Shown: positions 51,784 through 61,243, numbered from the stretch's first letter. The stretch: 64,000 nucleotides of DNA from Deminuibacter soli (GCF_003412455.1 NZ_QTJU01000012.1:98113-162112), one strand, 5' to 3'. The notes: generated by a model not told the origin, from the sequence alone. Numbers and translations: made by a program.

Positions 51784-52611
51784 ATGAAAAATGCGACTTC
51801 ATCATCCCGTTATATACTTATTGTGTGCCTGCTGCTTACTGGCATCTCTGCTTTTGCCTGGCAGGTGGCCGGGAAGAAAAACAATAAAAACGCAGACCGA
51901 ACATACGATGACCGAGATACCACCAAATCCCGTAAACAGCGTTATGGTAAAAATGAATATCAACTAAACAGTGATGTTGACTTAAACCTGGCCATGCGCA
52001 ACCTCGATAGCCAGATGGTAACCCTCGACAAACAGCTGGCGCACCTGGATGTGGACATTGACACGCAGGTAAACAATGCATTGGCGAACATTGATTTTAA
52101 AAAGATCCATGAACAGGCAATGGCCGCTGTAAACAATGTTGACTGGAAGAAGATACAGGAAGAAGTAAATGTATCGATGAAGCAGTCGATGAAAGAAGTG
52201 CAAAAAGCCATGCAGCAGGCACAACTGGAAATGCAGCAGGTAGACATGGCAAAGATTGAAGCAGAGGTAAAAGCCGGGCTGGCACAGGCTAAGCTGGACA
52301 GCATTCATGTTAACATTGATACCAGGGCTATACATGAGCAGGTGCAGAAAAGCCTGGCAGAAGCGCACGTGCAAATGAAAGCCGCCCAGGCACAGCTGAA
52401 ACAGATAAAAGCGCTTACCAGTGCATTGCAGAAAGACGGGTTGATTGAAAAGGATAAGCCCTACCGGATTGAGCTGAAAGATGGCCAGCTTATTATCAAC
52501 GGTAAAACGCAAAGCAGGGAAGTAACAGAGAAATACCGCCGGTACTTTCCCAACGAAGATCATTTCCTGATAAACAACAATGAGGGCGATGATGACCAGG
52601 ACAAGATTTAA
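51784..52611 (+). CDS. Membrane-anchored helical protein resembling the periplasmic tail of Bacteroidota M56/BlaR1 proteins
   Basis: A 275-residue protein with one N-terminal hydrophobic segment (YILIVCLLLTGISAFAW; signal or anchor), then a long Gln/Lys/Asp-rich helical region with repeated motifs (NIDFKKIHEQAMAAVNNVDW; VDWKKIQEEVNVSMKQSM; ARAIHEQVQKS-like stretches) that probably forms coiled coils. The C-terminus YRIELKDGQLIINGKTQSRE followed by VTEKYRRYF is the kind of segment found after the peptidase domain in Bacteroidota M56 antirepressor proteins. It lacks any peptidase motif. The operator pair upstream supports membership in a BlaI-type regulon. Function unknown. Confidence 0.65.
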   Translation: MKNATSSSRYILIVCLLLTGISAFAWQVAGKKNNKNADRTYDDRDTTKSRKQRYGKNEYQLNSDVDLNLAMRNLDSQMVTLDKQLAHLDVDIDTQVNNALANIDFKKIHEQAMAAVNNVDWKKIQEEVNVSMKQSMKEVQKAMQQAQLEMQQVDMAKIEAEVKAGLAQAKLDSIHVNIDTRAIHEQVQKSLAEAHVQMKAAQAQLKQIKALTSALQKDGLIEKDKPYRIELKDGQLIINGKTQSREVTEKYRRYFPNEDHFLINNNEGDDDQDKI

Positions 52612-52621
52612 TAGCTTATAT

Positions 52622-52656
52622 AAAAAAACGCAGGGCACAATGCCCTGCGTTTTTTT
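52622..52656. terminator. Bidirectional terminator between convergent genes
   Basis: Perfect 16-bp stem AAAAAAACGCAGGGCA (52622-52637) and TGCCCTGCGTTTTTTT (52641-52656) with a 3-nt loop CAA. Confidence 0.92.
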
Positions 52657-52672
52657 ATGCGTATAAGTTAAC

Positions 52673-53707
52673 CTAAAACCGCACCACCGGGCATTTGGTA
52701 CCGCGTGCAGCCGGGCTGATGAGGCCGGTTTTGGTAATAGACAGCTCGTAGGCGCCGCGGCTTTGGTTGTATGCGCTGAGGCCCGATGTGGTTACATCGT
52801 AGCTTACAATAAGCTTAAAGCCATTCCACTGGTAGCCGGCCATAGGTATGGCAGCATCTCCCTTGCGTACGTAAACGCCGCCTATGAGCTGCGTGTTGCC
52901 ATCGCCGCTGAGATTGTAATTGGCCAGCAAACCCAGCACCAGTTCCTCGCTATTGGCCATTTTGCTGTAATACAGGTTGGGGCTCAGTATCCACTGGTCG
53001 TTTTGCTTAAACGAGCCATTGAGAAAGAAAGTCATTCTCCGGTTGGTTTCGCTGAGTGCTGTTTTCTGTGCAAAAAAGCTTTCGTTGGGTTTGTTCAGGT
53101 GCATTACACTTACGCCTGCATTCAGGTAAGTGTTTTCGTTGGGAAACCAGGCATAGTTTACACCCAGCTGCAGATCGAGATAATACACAGAGCTGTAGGC
53201 AAACGGCTCGCCGCTGGGAATGGTAATATCGAAGAACTTGCCGTTCCACTGGTTGTCGAATGTGAGCTTGCTGATGTCAACACTTTTGTTTACCAGTCCG
53301 CCGCTGAAGCCCATACTCAGCAGGCTGCTGAGGCCCAGCATCTGGTGATAGGCAACAGAGCCGTATGCCTTGGTAGAAGAGAGGTTGCCGCTGCCTGCCA
53401 CATCGCGCAATAACGCACCGCCGATGCCTACCCAGCCATTTTCAAAGCGCTGGTTAAACAGCTGCGCATCGCCCCATACGCTGAATGTTTTATAAGGGTT
53501 GTTGGAAATACTCGCCCATTGGTTACGGTAGTTAACGCCAAGGCGGTAATCTGCATCCGGCTCAAAACCTGTGTTGGCAGGGTTTACGAGCAGCGGAGCA
53601 TTGAAGTACTGTGAAAAATGCAAATCCTGGCTGTTGGCTGCAGATGCAACCAGCAGCAATAAAAGGGTACAGAGCCATCCTGGATGGCGTTGAAAAATCA
53701 ATAGCAT
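52673..53707 (-). CDS. PorP/SprF-family type IX secretion membrane protein
   Basis: A 344-residue outer-membrane barrel. Signal peptide LLLLLVASAANS; the family start QDLHFSQYFNAPLLVNPANT GF is conserved; then VNYRNQWASISNNPYKTFSV and repeated strands (LQLGVNYAWFPNENTYLNAG; LIGGVYVRKGDAAIPMAGYQ). PorP/SprF proteins act with a specific partner carrying a type B sorting domain, as SprF does for the adhesin SprB. The gene follows such a partner after 19 bp on the same strand. Confidence 0.93.
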   Translation of the reverse strand: MLLIFQRHPGWLCTLLLLLVASAANSQDLHFSQYFNAPLLVNPANTGFEPDADYRLGVNYRNQWASISNNPYKTFSVWGDAQLFNQRFENGWVGIGGALLRDVAGSGNLSSTKAYGSVAYHQMLGLSSLLSMGFSGGLVNKSVDISKLTFDNQWNGKFFDITIPSGEPFAYSSVYYLDLQLGVNYAWFPNENTYLNAGVSVMHLNKPNESFFAQKTALSETNRRMTFFLNGSFKQNDQWILSPNLYYSKMANSEELVLGLLANYNLSGDGNTQLIGGVYVRKGDAAIPMAGYQWNGFKLIVSYDVTTSGLSAYNQSRGAYELSITKTGLISPAARGTKCPVVRF

Positions 53708-53726
53708 ATCAAACCTCCGCTTTATT

Positions 53727-56700
53727 CTATCTTAACAAAGTTATATCTCCTTTCTTCTGGTAAGTGGAACCGTCATAGAAAACCACATCGGCTACATAGG
53801 TATATACATCCTGTGGTTGTACAGTGCCTTTGTACCGGCCATTCCACCCCGAGTTTTGTTTGGGGTCGGTAGCCTGGTACACCATTTCCCCCCAGCGGTT
53901 ATAAATCCTGAAATTGAGTTTGGCAATGCCATAACCGCGCAGCATTACCACATCATTAATTCCGTCGCCGTTTGGCGTAAATGCGTTGGGCACATCTACC
54001 AGCGGTGTAACCACGGCACTGATGGCCTGGCAGGCCGAATCGGTACAACCGTACTGGTTACTGGCATATAAACAGGCTTTATAAATACTGGTAGCTTCAT
54101 AAATATGCTGAATAGTGGTGTCGTGCAGCGTAGTGCGCAGGGTGTCACCATCACCATATTCCCATAAATAAGTTACAGCGCCTGTTGAGGTGTTCATGAA
54201 ATTCACCGGTGTATTCGATTGCGGCGGTACGGGTGAATAAGTAAACGATGCCGTGGGGTTAGGGGTTATTACAATGGTTTTTGAAATGCTGTCTTTCAGG
54301 TTACAGGCCGATGAATCAATTACCAGTAATTTGATGGTAAAGGTACCGGTTTGTGTGTAAGCATGCACAGGTTCTACTTCCTGCGAGGCAGTGCCGTCAC
54401 CAAAATCCCAGTAAAACTGCTGGCCTGCGAGCGAGGTGTTGCTGAATTTGGCGGTATACGGGTAACAGCCTGCGGCCGGTGTTTCAAAGCCTGCCTTTAC
54501 AGTGGGCGATATGCGTATCTGCTTCAGCGCAGAATCAGGGTAATTGCAATAGGATGTGTCTATTAAATGCAATACCACATTGTAAGTGCCTGGTGTTGTA
54601 TAACTGTGTGTCACTATCTGTGTACCTGTTGGCGGTGTAACGTTGCCGTCACCAAAATCCCATACAAACGAGGTATCGGTAAATGGCCGTGTTACCGGTG
54701 CTTTCGAGGTATTCCTGAATTCGTATTTCAGTGAATCGCAGGGCGGCAGTTTACGGTAGGCAAATGAAACCGGTGCCTTGTCTCCGCGTACCCTTATATG
54801 CATGTAAGCGGTATCTGCCGCATTACAGGCTTCGGGATCGCTTGAAATAAGGCGTACCAGGTAGGTGCCCAACTGCGTGAAAGTATGGTTCACCGAGTTA
54901 ACAACTGTGGTGGTATCGGGTGAGCCATCGCCAAACGACCACTGGTAGGTTTTACCCATGGCCATGGTATCGGTAAACTCAACGGTAAGCGGTACGCAAC
55001 CCGATGAATCGTTGGGTACGCCGTCAATGGTAGCGCGCAGGCCTGCAGCAATGCCTGCCAGGTGAAAAGCAATTTTAATGGCTGCGAGGTTGCAGAAACT
55101 GGGCAGTGCGCCATTAGTCTGGCTCCATGCGCCGGGTGTGGTGGGAAACACGCCGCCGCCATTACAGTCTGCACAAATGGCTTCGTATATCACGCCCTGT
55201 TTATCGAAACGGCTGGTACCGCCATCAACATGGTCGTTGATAACGCCGCCGTTCTGGCCAAACATGGTTCCATATAATTGTGATACGGCGTCTTTCTTCA
55301 TTACAAAAAAATAAAAATCTGCTCCGTCGCGTTGCGGCGAGTTGGCAATAATCGCATCGGCTGTGGTGGTTAAGCCTGTTGTGCCATTGCTGTTATATCC
55401 TTCTGCTGCATTAATACCACCGCCCCAGCCTGAAACATATACATTCTCACAACGGTCTACCAGGAATGCAGTAATCGAAATATCGGGTAGTGCACTGCCT
55501 TTACCAAATACGGTGGAGTAGACATAGGTACCCAGGTTGGGGTTTAATTTCGAAATAAACTGTTTACCGTTATTCTGGCTGAAGGCCGCATTGCTTACAG
55601 GCCATGAGCCGGTGGTGGTTCCCGTGATGTAAGGAAAGCCCAGCTTGTCGAACTGCACACCAAACACGAGATCTGCCCCGGATGTACCGAAGTAAGAACT
55701 GTTGAGCAGTGATGAGCAGTCGTTGTTAAGCTCTGTTACAAAACCATCACAGTCGCCGCCGGCATAAGTACCGCCGATAACGGCATTGGCCCTTGCAATA
55801 CCCGGGAAATCGGTGCTGGCCGTTGCTCCTGCTACATATACATGGTTATTGGCAGGGTTGAGTGCAACTGCAAATGGCGCATCATTACCGGTGCCGCCCA
55901 AAAAGCTGCAGGCATAAATGGTAGAAAGATCGCTGCTGGCTTTTATCACCACGCCATCCTGCAGGCCGCCGCCGGGTTTTGGCTGAAAGGCATTGGCAGT
56001 AACAGGGAACAGGCCTGAAGCGCTGTCTGTTTCTTTCAATGACTGGGTTTGGGTAACCAGGTAAATATTGTCGCTGTTATCGATGAGCACTTCACTGCGC
56101 GCATCATCGCCATAATTGCGGCGTGTGCTTACTGCGCCGGTATTGGTGGTGTTGGAATTGTACTTGGTGGCAATGTTTACGCCATCATCATCTGCACCGC
56201 CTATTTTGCGGGAGCCGATCAAGCCGCCGCCGGTGGCATTCAGCTTGGTAAGAAAAATATCCAGCTTACCGCAGGTACCAAAATTGGGTGCAGTGGTAGG
56301 GTAGTTGGTTGAACTGGTACGGCCTGAAATGATGAGCTCGCCTGCATTGTCTACAATCAAACTATGCGGCTGCTCATTACCGTTGCCGCCCAGATAGGTG
56401 GCGTACAAACGCTGCGAACCGTTGGCGCTGAACTTCATAATGGCTACATCGTTGGGGGCTGCATTATCGCCCTGAACACCGCCCTGGAATGTTGTTTGAT
56501 AAGCGCCATTGTTTACCGGGAAGCCGCCTCCGCCACGCCCGTTATTAAATACGATGCCGCCTGAATAAAGGTTGCCCTGGTTATCGTAGGTAGCGGTATA
56601 ACCCCAGTTATCGGCACGGCTGCCGGTAAAGGTGGAGAATACCAGCGTGGGATCTATCACCAGCGTGGATTGTTTATCGTACTGGCCAACGCGGAATTTA

Positions 56701-57482
56701 AGCGTATTACCCTTTACCACATATTTTGCGGCAACATCGGTTCTGCCAGTGTTGCCTGAAGTATAGGTGTACGGCTTCAACTCATTTACCGTACCGGCAG
56801 ATGTTTGGATGGAAAGCTGTTCGTTTTTCAGGCTCAGTTTATCCACGCCGTCAAACTGCAGGGTTATTTTATCAGGATCGCCGCCCGGGTTTACAATAAT
56901 ATCGTATTTGAGTGCGCCGTTATCGGTGTAATAACGCACATCTACATTGGGGTATACATTTTTAAACAGCACGGCCTGGTATACGGTGCAGTGTGATGCC
57001 CATTTGGAGGGATCGTTGCCCAGTATGTAATTATTGTAGCTGTTTAACGGTTTATCGGGTATGGCGGTAATGGCAGCGGTATCATTGGCGTTGAGAAAGC
57101 GCAGCTGGTATATATGCGAATGCAGCACCATGTCGGCAGCCGGTGAGCCGGCAGTACCTACACCTCCGCCGCCTGCCGTTGGATTTTCGGCGCTGGTGCG
57201 GGCTGTAGTAACATTGGGTTGTATGCCTGGTGTGCCGGTATGTGTAGCGCCGTGATAGAAGCTGGTAATGCGTTTTACATCGTCGGGGTTGTTGAGTAAT
57301 ATGCGGTAGCCATCTTTATGCAACATGAATACGCCATTGGAAATATCACCCTGGAATTGTATGCGCTTTTCCCACTGTCCCTTGTTTTCGGTAAACTCCA
57401 AAGCCTGCGCCTGTGCTATATCCCATACCAGCAAGGCAACGGCAACGGACAGTATTCTGGAAATAGTTTCCAAGCTCAACAA
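53727..57482 (-). CDS. Large surface protein with DUF7948-type domain, beta-propeller-like repeats, PKD domains and T9SS type B sorting domain
   Basis: A 1251-residue secreted cargo. Signal-like VAVALLVWDIAQAQ, an N-terminal domain (FTENKGQWEKRIQFQGDISN; KDGYRILLNN), SBBP-like repeats (VFSTFTGSRADNWGYTATYD; YATYLGGNGNEQPHSLIVD; CSFLGGTGNDAPFAVALN), then four PKD domains (YQWSFGDGSPD; FVWDFGDGNV; FYWDFGDGTAS; YLWEYGDGDT). The C-terminal gliding-motility type B tag is VPNAFTPNGDGINDV then FRIYNRWGEMVY. The start appears to be TTG at 57482, since no ATG precedes the signal sequence. Likely adhesin or gliding-related, secreted with the adjacent PorP/SprF. Confidence 0.92.
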   Translation of the reverse strand: MLSLETISRILSVAVALLVWDIAQAQALEFTENKGQWEKRIQFQGDISNGVFMLHKDGYRILLNNPDDVKRITSFYHGATHTGTPGIQPNVTTARTSAENPTAGGGGVGTAGSPAADMVLHSHIYQLRFLNANDTAAITAIPDKPLNSYNNYILGNDPSKWASHCTVYQAVLFKNVYPNVDVRYYTDNGALKYDIIVNPGGDPDKITLQFDGVDKLSLKNEQLSIQTSAGTVNELKPYTYTSGNTGRTDVAAKYVVKGNTLKFRVGQYDKQSTLVIDPTLVFSTFTGSRADNWGYTATYDNQGNLYSGGIVFNNGRGGGGFPVNNGAYQTTFQGGVQGDNAAPNDVAIMKFSANGSQRLYATYLGGNGNEQPHSLIVDNAGELIISGRTSSTNYPTTAPNFGTCGKLDIFLTKLNATGGGLIGSRKIGGADDDGVNIATKYNSNTTNTGAVSTRRNYGDDARSEVLIDNSDNIYLVTQTQSLKETDSASGLFPVTANAFQPKPGGGLQDGVVIKASSDLSTIYACSFLGGTGNDAPFAVALNPANNHVYVAGATASTDFPGIARANAVIGGTYAGGDCDGFVTELNNDCSSLLNSSYFGTSGADLVFGVQFDKLGFPYITGTTTGSWPVSNAAFSQNNGKQFISKLNPNLGTYVYSTVFGKGSALPDISITAFLVDRCENVYVSGWGGGINAAEGYNSNGTTGLTTTADAIIANSPQRDGADFYFFVMKKDAVSQLYGTMFGQNGGVINDHVDGGTSRFDKQGVIYEAICADCNGGGVFPTTPGAWSQTNGALPSFCNLAAIKIAFHLAGIAAGLRATIDGVPNDSSGCVPLTVEFTDTMAMGKTYQWSFGDGSPDTTTVVNSVNHTFTQLGTYLVRLISSDPEACNAADTAYMHIRVRGDKAPVSFAYRKLPPCDSLKYEFRNTSKAPVTRPFTDTSFVWDFGDGNVTPPTGTQIVTHSYTTPGTYNVVLHLIDTSYCNYPDSALKQIRISPTVKAGFETPAAGCYPYTAKFSNTSLAGQQFYWDFGDGTASQEVEPVHAYTQTGTFTIKLLVIDSSACNLKDSISKTIVITPNPTASFTYSPVPPQSNTPVNFMNTSTGAVTYLWEYGDGDTLRTTLHDTTIQHIYEATSIYKACLYASNQYGCTDSACQAISAVVTPLVDVPNAFTPNGDGINDVVMLRGYGIAKLNFRIYNRWGEMVYQATDPKQNSGWNGRYKGTVQPQDVYTYVADVVFYDGSTYQKKGDITLLR

Positions 57483-57531
57483 TTTATATATAAGTTACTA
57501 AATACAACGCTTACCAACGCGAAAAAGTTGT

Positions 57532-59646
57532 TCAGGAAATTTTGCTCCAGGAAGTTTTTCCTTTCTGAGACAAAAGGAATTGTCTTAGTGGTAAATTCTC
57601 TGCTGAAGCAAGATCCTCATCTGCGTCTAAAAGCTGCCCGGCATGAAATTTTGCCAGTTCAAGGATGCTTTTATCATTTACGAGACTGGCGAGTTTAAAG
57701 TTTAGCTCACCACTTTGCCGGGTGCCTTCAATGTCGCCCGGTCCGCGTAATTCAAGATCTTTTTCAGCGATTTTAAAGCCATCGTTGGTTGCGCACATAA
57801 TACCAATACGTTCGCGTGCGTCGTTGCTGAGGCGGGAACCAGTTAAAAGAATGCAAAAGCTTTTTTCGCTACCTCTTCCCACACGGCCGCGCAATTGATG
57901 TAATTGCGACAATCCGAATTTTTCGGTGCTTTCAATTACCATTACCGAAGCGTTGGGTACGTTTACACCCACTTCAATTACCGTGGTGCTTACCATAATA
58001 TGCGTATCGCCTGTTACGAAGCGCTGCATATTGGTTTCCTTTTGCTCGGGCGGCTGTTTGCCGTGCACCATGCTGATGCGGTACTTTGGCTCGGGGAAAA
58101 AGCTTTTTACCTGCTCGTATCCCTGCATCAGGTCTTCGTAGCTGAGCTTTTCACTTTCTTCAATTAACGGGTATATAATATAAGCCTGGCGGCCTTTTTC
58201 TATTTCGGTGCGGATAAAGTCCATTACCCTGGCGCGGTGGTGTTCGTTGCGGTGCACGGTGGTAATGGGTTGCCTGCCGGGCGGCAGCTCATCCATTACA
58301 CTGTAATCGAGATCGCCGTAGGCAGTCATGGCCAGTGTGCGCGGAATAGGCGTAGCTGTCATTACCAGCACATGCGGCGGAACAGTTGCCTTCTCCCATA
58401 AACGGGCGCGCTGTGCTACACCAAAGCGGTGCTGCTCATCTACAATGGCCAGGCCAAGGTTCTGAAACTGCACGGCTTCTTCAATCACCGCATGGGTGCC
58501 TACTACCATTTGTATAGAGCCATCGGCCAGGCCTGCGAGTATTTTCCTTCTTTCTGCTGCTTTGGTGCTGCCGGTAAGCAGGCGCAGCTGTACGGGTAAA
58601 TCTTTCAGCAGTGCACTTAAACCCGCGAAGTGTTGCTGGGCCAGTATTTCAGTAGGCGCCATCAGGCAGCTCTGGTAACCGTTACCTGCGGCAAGTAACA
58701 TGGTTAGTAAAGCTACCATGGTTTTGCCGCTGCCCACATCACCCTGCAGCAGCCGGTTCATCTGGTGGCCCCGGGCGGTATCCTGCCGTATTTCTTTCAG
58801 CACTCTTTTCTGTGCACCGGTTAATTCAAAGGGCAGGTATGTGGTGTAAAAGGTATTGAACAGGTCGCCTACTTTTTCAAACACTACGCCCTTGCTGTGG
58901 CGGTGCCTGTTTAAGCGGGCCAGGTTAAGCCTTATCTGCGCCATGAAAAACTCTTCAAACTTCATGCGTTGCAGGGCCGCCTGGTATTGATCGGCATTGG
59001 CAGGGAAATGCAGTGCACAAACAGCATGGTAGCGGGAGGGCAGGTTTAGGTGATGCAGTATGCGTGCCGGGATATTTTCAGGAAGATCTTTTTCGCTGAT
59101 CTGCGGTAGCAGTGCAGCCGTGAGTTTGCCTATCTGCCGGCCGTTTAAACCGCGTGCCTTGAGTTTTTCAGTAGTAGGATACACCGGCTCAAGAAACGCT
59201 TTGCCATCTGCCTTTGTATCGCGCAGCAATTCTATTTCGGGATGGGTAATCTGCGGCTTGCCATTGAAAACGCTGGTGCGGCCGTATACCAGGTATTCCT
59301 GCCCGGCTGTAAGTGTTTTCTGCACCCATTGTATGCCCTGGAACCAGGTGAGTTCAAGTATGCCTGTTTTATCCTGCAGCTGCGCTACCAGGCGCCTGCC
59401 GCGTTTTTCGCCCAGTACAGATACATTGAGCAATGTTCCGGCTACCTGTATAAATTCGGTTTGCGCGTTTATTTCGCGGATGGTGTTCACCTTTGTTTTA
59501 TCGAGGTGCCTGTTGGGATAATGCTCCAGCAAATCACGGAAGGTGAATACCGACAGTTCTTTGCGCAGCATATCACCTTTCAGCGGCCCTACGCCTTTGA
59601 GGTACTCGATCGGAGAATCTAATATGGATGGTGTTTCGAAAGAAAT
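57532..59646 (-). CDS. recG: ATP-dependent DNA helicase RecG (no canonical start codon)
   Basis: Branch-migrating helicase that rescues stalled forks and remodels Holliday junctions; about 704 residues. N-terminal wedge (SPIEYLKGVGPLKGDML; OB fold near FIQVAGTLLNV), helicase motifs I LLQGDVGSGKTMVA, Ia MAPTEILA, II VDEQHRFGV (DEQH), III VMTATPIPRTLAM, V TVIEVGVNVPNASVMVIE and VI QLRGRVGRG. Homologous sequence starts around ISFETPSILDSP, but the frame has no ATG, GTG or TTG there: the only upstream option is a TTG at 59769 inside a heptamer repeat, the first ATG is at 59571. I place the start at an ATT (59646) provisionally. A TATTTTG lies 17 nt upstream of it. Confidence 0.9.
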   Translation of the reverse strand: MSFETPSILDSPIEYLKGVGPLKGDMLRKELSVFTFRDLLEHYPNRHLDKTKVNTIREINAQTEFIQVAGTLLNVSVLGEKRGRRLVAQLQDKTGILELTWFQGIQWVQKTLTAGQEYLVYGRTSVFNGKPQITHPEIELLRDTKADGKAFLEPVYPTTEKLKARGLNGRQIGKLTAALLPQISEKDLPENIPARILHHLNLPSRYHAVCALHFPANADQYQAALQRMKFEEFFMAQIRLNLARLNRHRHSKGVVFEKVGDLFNTFYTTYLPFELTGAQKRVLKEIRQDTARGHQMNRLLQGDVGSGKTMVALLTMLLAAGNGYQSCLMAPTEILAQQHFAGLSALLKDLPVQLRLLTGSTKAAERRKILAGLADGSIQMVVGTHAVIEEAVQFQNLGLAIVDEQHRFGVAQRARLWEKATVPPHVLVMTATPIPRTLAMTAYGDLDYSVMDELPPGRQPITTVHRNEHHRARVMDFIRTEIEKGRQAYIIYPLIEESEKLSYEDLMQGYEQVKSFFPEPKYRISMVHGKQPPEQKETNMQRFVTGDTHIMVSTTVIEVGVNVPNASVMVIESTEKFGLSQLHQLRGRVGRGSEKSFCILLTGSRLSNDARERIGIMCATNDGFKIAEKDLELRGPGDIEGTRQSGELNFKLASLVNDKSILELAKFHAGQLLDADEDLASAENLPLRQFLLSQKGKTSWSKIS

Positions 59647-59750
59647 GTCCGGAAATTTGGCCGCAAAATAGGAAGAAGCTGTTAGCTGTTGGTGGTTGGC
59701 GCGTAGGTTTTTTGGAAAAAGGGGGTACTGGTGTCCATAGGGCTCCTTTG

Positions 59751-59820
59751 GTGAATAGTGAACAGGCAATAGTGAATGAAAACAGGTGAGTGGTGAGTAG
59801 TCAGTAGTGAGTGATTGAAG
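59751..59820. repeat. Period-7 tandem repeat upstream of recG
   Basis: Ten heptamers in register: GTGAATA, GTGAACA, GGCAATA, GTGAATG, AAAACAG, GTGAGTG, GTGAGTA, GTCAGTA, GTGAGTG, ATTGAAG. Its first part matches the 23-bp word of 11949-11971 with one mismatch. The whole 59647-60063 spacer contains no gene that I can support. Confidence 0.82.
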
Positions 59821-59843
59821 CGAAGGTCATCCCTACGCTGCCG

Positions 59844-59865
59844 TTGCCGGTGTCCCCACCGGCAA
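59844..59865. other. GC-rich hairpin in the recG-trpS spacer
   Basis: TTGCCGGTG (59844-59852), loop TCCC, CACCGGCAA (59857-59865), enclosed by a weaker outer pair CGAAG (59821-59825)/CTTCG (59871-59875). No T-tract. Role unknown. Confidence 0.5.
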
Positions 59866-59884
59866 CCCGTCTTCGCCTGGATAA

Positions 59885-60004
59885 TCCCGAAGTGTCGATT
59901 CTCGATTCCCGATGGTTTTTCCACTCACGACTGTCGATTCACGGTCCCGAAGTGTCGATTCTCGATTCTCGATGTTTTTTCCACTCACGACTGACGATTC
60001 ACGG
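59885..60004. repeat. Two 60-bp tandem units, 95% identical, upstream of trpS
   Basis: Unit 1 is 59885-59944 and unit 2 is 59945-60004, differing at three positions. Inside each, heptamers TCGATTC TCGATTC CCGATGG and the like are visible. Positions 59983-60003 are the exact reverse complement of 36351-36371 near scoA. Confidence 0.9.
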
Positions 60005-60049
60005 AGACGATTGTCCATGCACGGTCTCGGTTAAACCTGTAACTTGTCT

Positions 60050-60057
60050 TATCTTCG
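60050..60057 (+). promoter_or_regulatory. Probable -7 box (TATCTTCG) for trpS
   Basis: One base off TAnnTTTG, 6 nt before the trpS ATG at 60064. The same octamer precedes the M32 carboxypeptidase ATG by 4 nt (37155-37162). Confidence 0.45.
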
Positions 60058-60063
60058 CCGCTT

Positions 60064-61062
60064 ATGAAGAAGGAAGTTGTTTTAAGCGGAATAAGACCTA
60101 CCGGTTTTTTGCACCTGGGCAATTATTTTGGTGCCATGCGCAACTATGTGCGCATGCAGGATGAATACAACTGTTATTTTTTTGTGGCCGACCTGCATAG
60201 TCTTACCACGCACCCCGATACAAAGGAACTGCGCAACAGCGTAATGCGGGTAATTGCAGAAAACGTTGCCTGCGGACTGGATCCTGAAAAGGTGGCATTG
60301 TATGTGCAGAGCACTGTGCCTGAAGTATCTGAACTGTACCTGTACCTGAATATGCTGGCGTATAAAGGCGAGCTGGAAAAAACCACTACATTTAAAGACA
60401 AAGTGCGTTTGCAGCCCGACAACGTGAATGCCGGATTGCTAACCTACCCGGTATTAATGGCGGCCGATATTCTGGTGCACCGCGCAGTGAAAGTGCCGGT
60501 GGGTAAAGACCAGGAGCAACACCTGGAAATGACCCGCAACTTTGCGGAACGTTTTAACCACCGTTATGGTGAAGTGTTTCCCTTGCCGCAGGCGTTTAAT
60601 TATGGCACCAGCCTGGCCAAGATCATGAGCCTTGATGGCAACGGTAAAATGAGCAAGAGCGAAAACCAGATGAGCACCTTGTACCTGGCAGATGATGATG
60701 ACCTGATCAGGAAAAAAATAATGAAGGCAAAAACAGACAGCGGTCCCACAGAACCGAATGCTGAAAAGCCTGATTATATCGAAAACCTTTTTACGCTGAT
60801 GGGATTGGTGAGCAGCCCGGATGTACTGGAGAAGTTCAATGCCGATTTCAACAATTGCGTCATCCGTTACGGTGACATGAAAAAGCAGCTGGCAGAAGAT
60901 ATGGCGAAGTTTATTCATCCCATACGTGAGAAGGCAGCTGCGATTCAGGCAGACAAAAACCTGCTCGACAAAATTATACGCGACGGAGCAGAGAAAGCGC
61001 GGATAAACACCAACGCCACCATTAAAGCGGTGCGCGATGCAATAGGTGTACATTATATTTAG
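60064..61062 (+). CDS. trpS: Tryptophanyl-tRNA synthetase
   Basis: Class I aminoacyl-tRNA synthetase, 332 residues. The HIGH-like motif is in RPTGFLHLGNYFGA, the KMSKS motif in GNGKMSKSENQMS; YKGELEKTTTFKDK and PVGKDQEQHLEMTRNFAERF are typical of TrpRS. Usual length for the short bacterial form. Own promoter; a 180-bp spacer follows before the nucleoside kinase. Confidence 0.97.
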   Translation: MKKEVVLSGIRPTGFLHLGNYFGAMRNYVRMQDEYNCYFFVADLHSLTTHPDTKELRNSVMRVIAENVACGLDPEKVALYVQSTVPEVSELYLYLNMLAYKGELEKTTTFKDKVRLQPDNVNAGLLTYPVLMAADILVHRAVKVPVGKDQEQHLEMTRNFAERFNHRYGEVFPLPQAFNYGTSLAKIMSLDGNGKMSKSENQMSTLYLADDDDLIRKKIMKAKTDSGPTEPNAEKPDYIENLFTLMGLVSSPDVLEKFNADFNNCVIRYGDMKKQLAEDMAKFIHPIREKAAAIQADKNLLDKIIRDGAEKARINTNATIKAVRDAIGVHYI

Positions 61063-61243
61063 TTGCAGCTTGAAGGTAAGCATACCATGTAATGCATTAA
61101 AACGCAGCTACGGTTGCAACAACAACGTATCCGTTACCCGAGTGATTACGTAAGGCAGCATGCCTGCAGTTGTTAACCTGTGAAGGTTTGTGTTGTATTG
61201 CTGCCTGCAACCTGTAACCCGATTGAAACCCGAAATAAGTAAA

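Noticed and set aside
59826..59845. Complement of TCCCTACGCTG resembles the 3' end of a TPP riboswitch on the minus strand
   Set aside because: The rest of the aptamer (CUGAGA element, P2-P5 helices) is missing and the adjacent gene is recG, not a thiamine gene.
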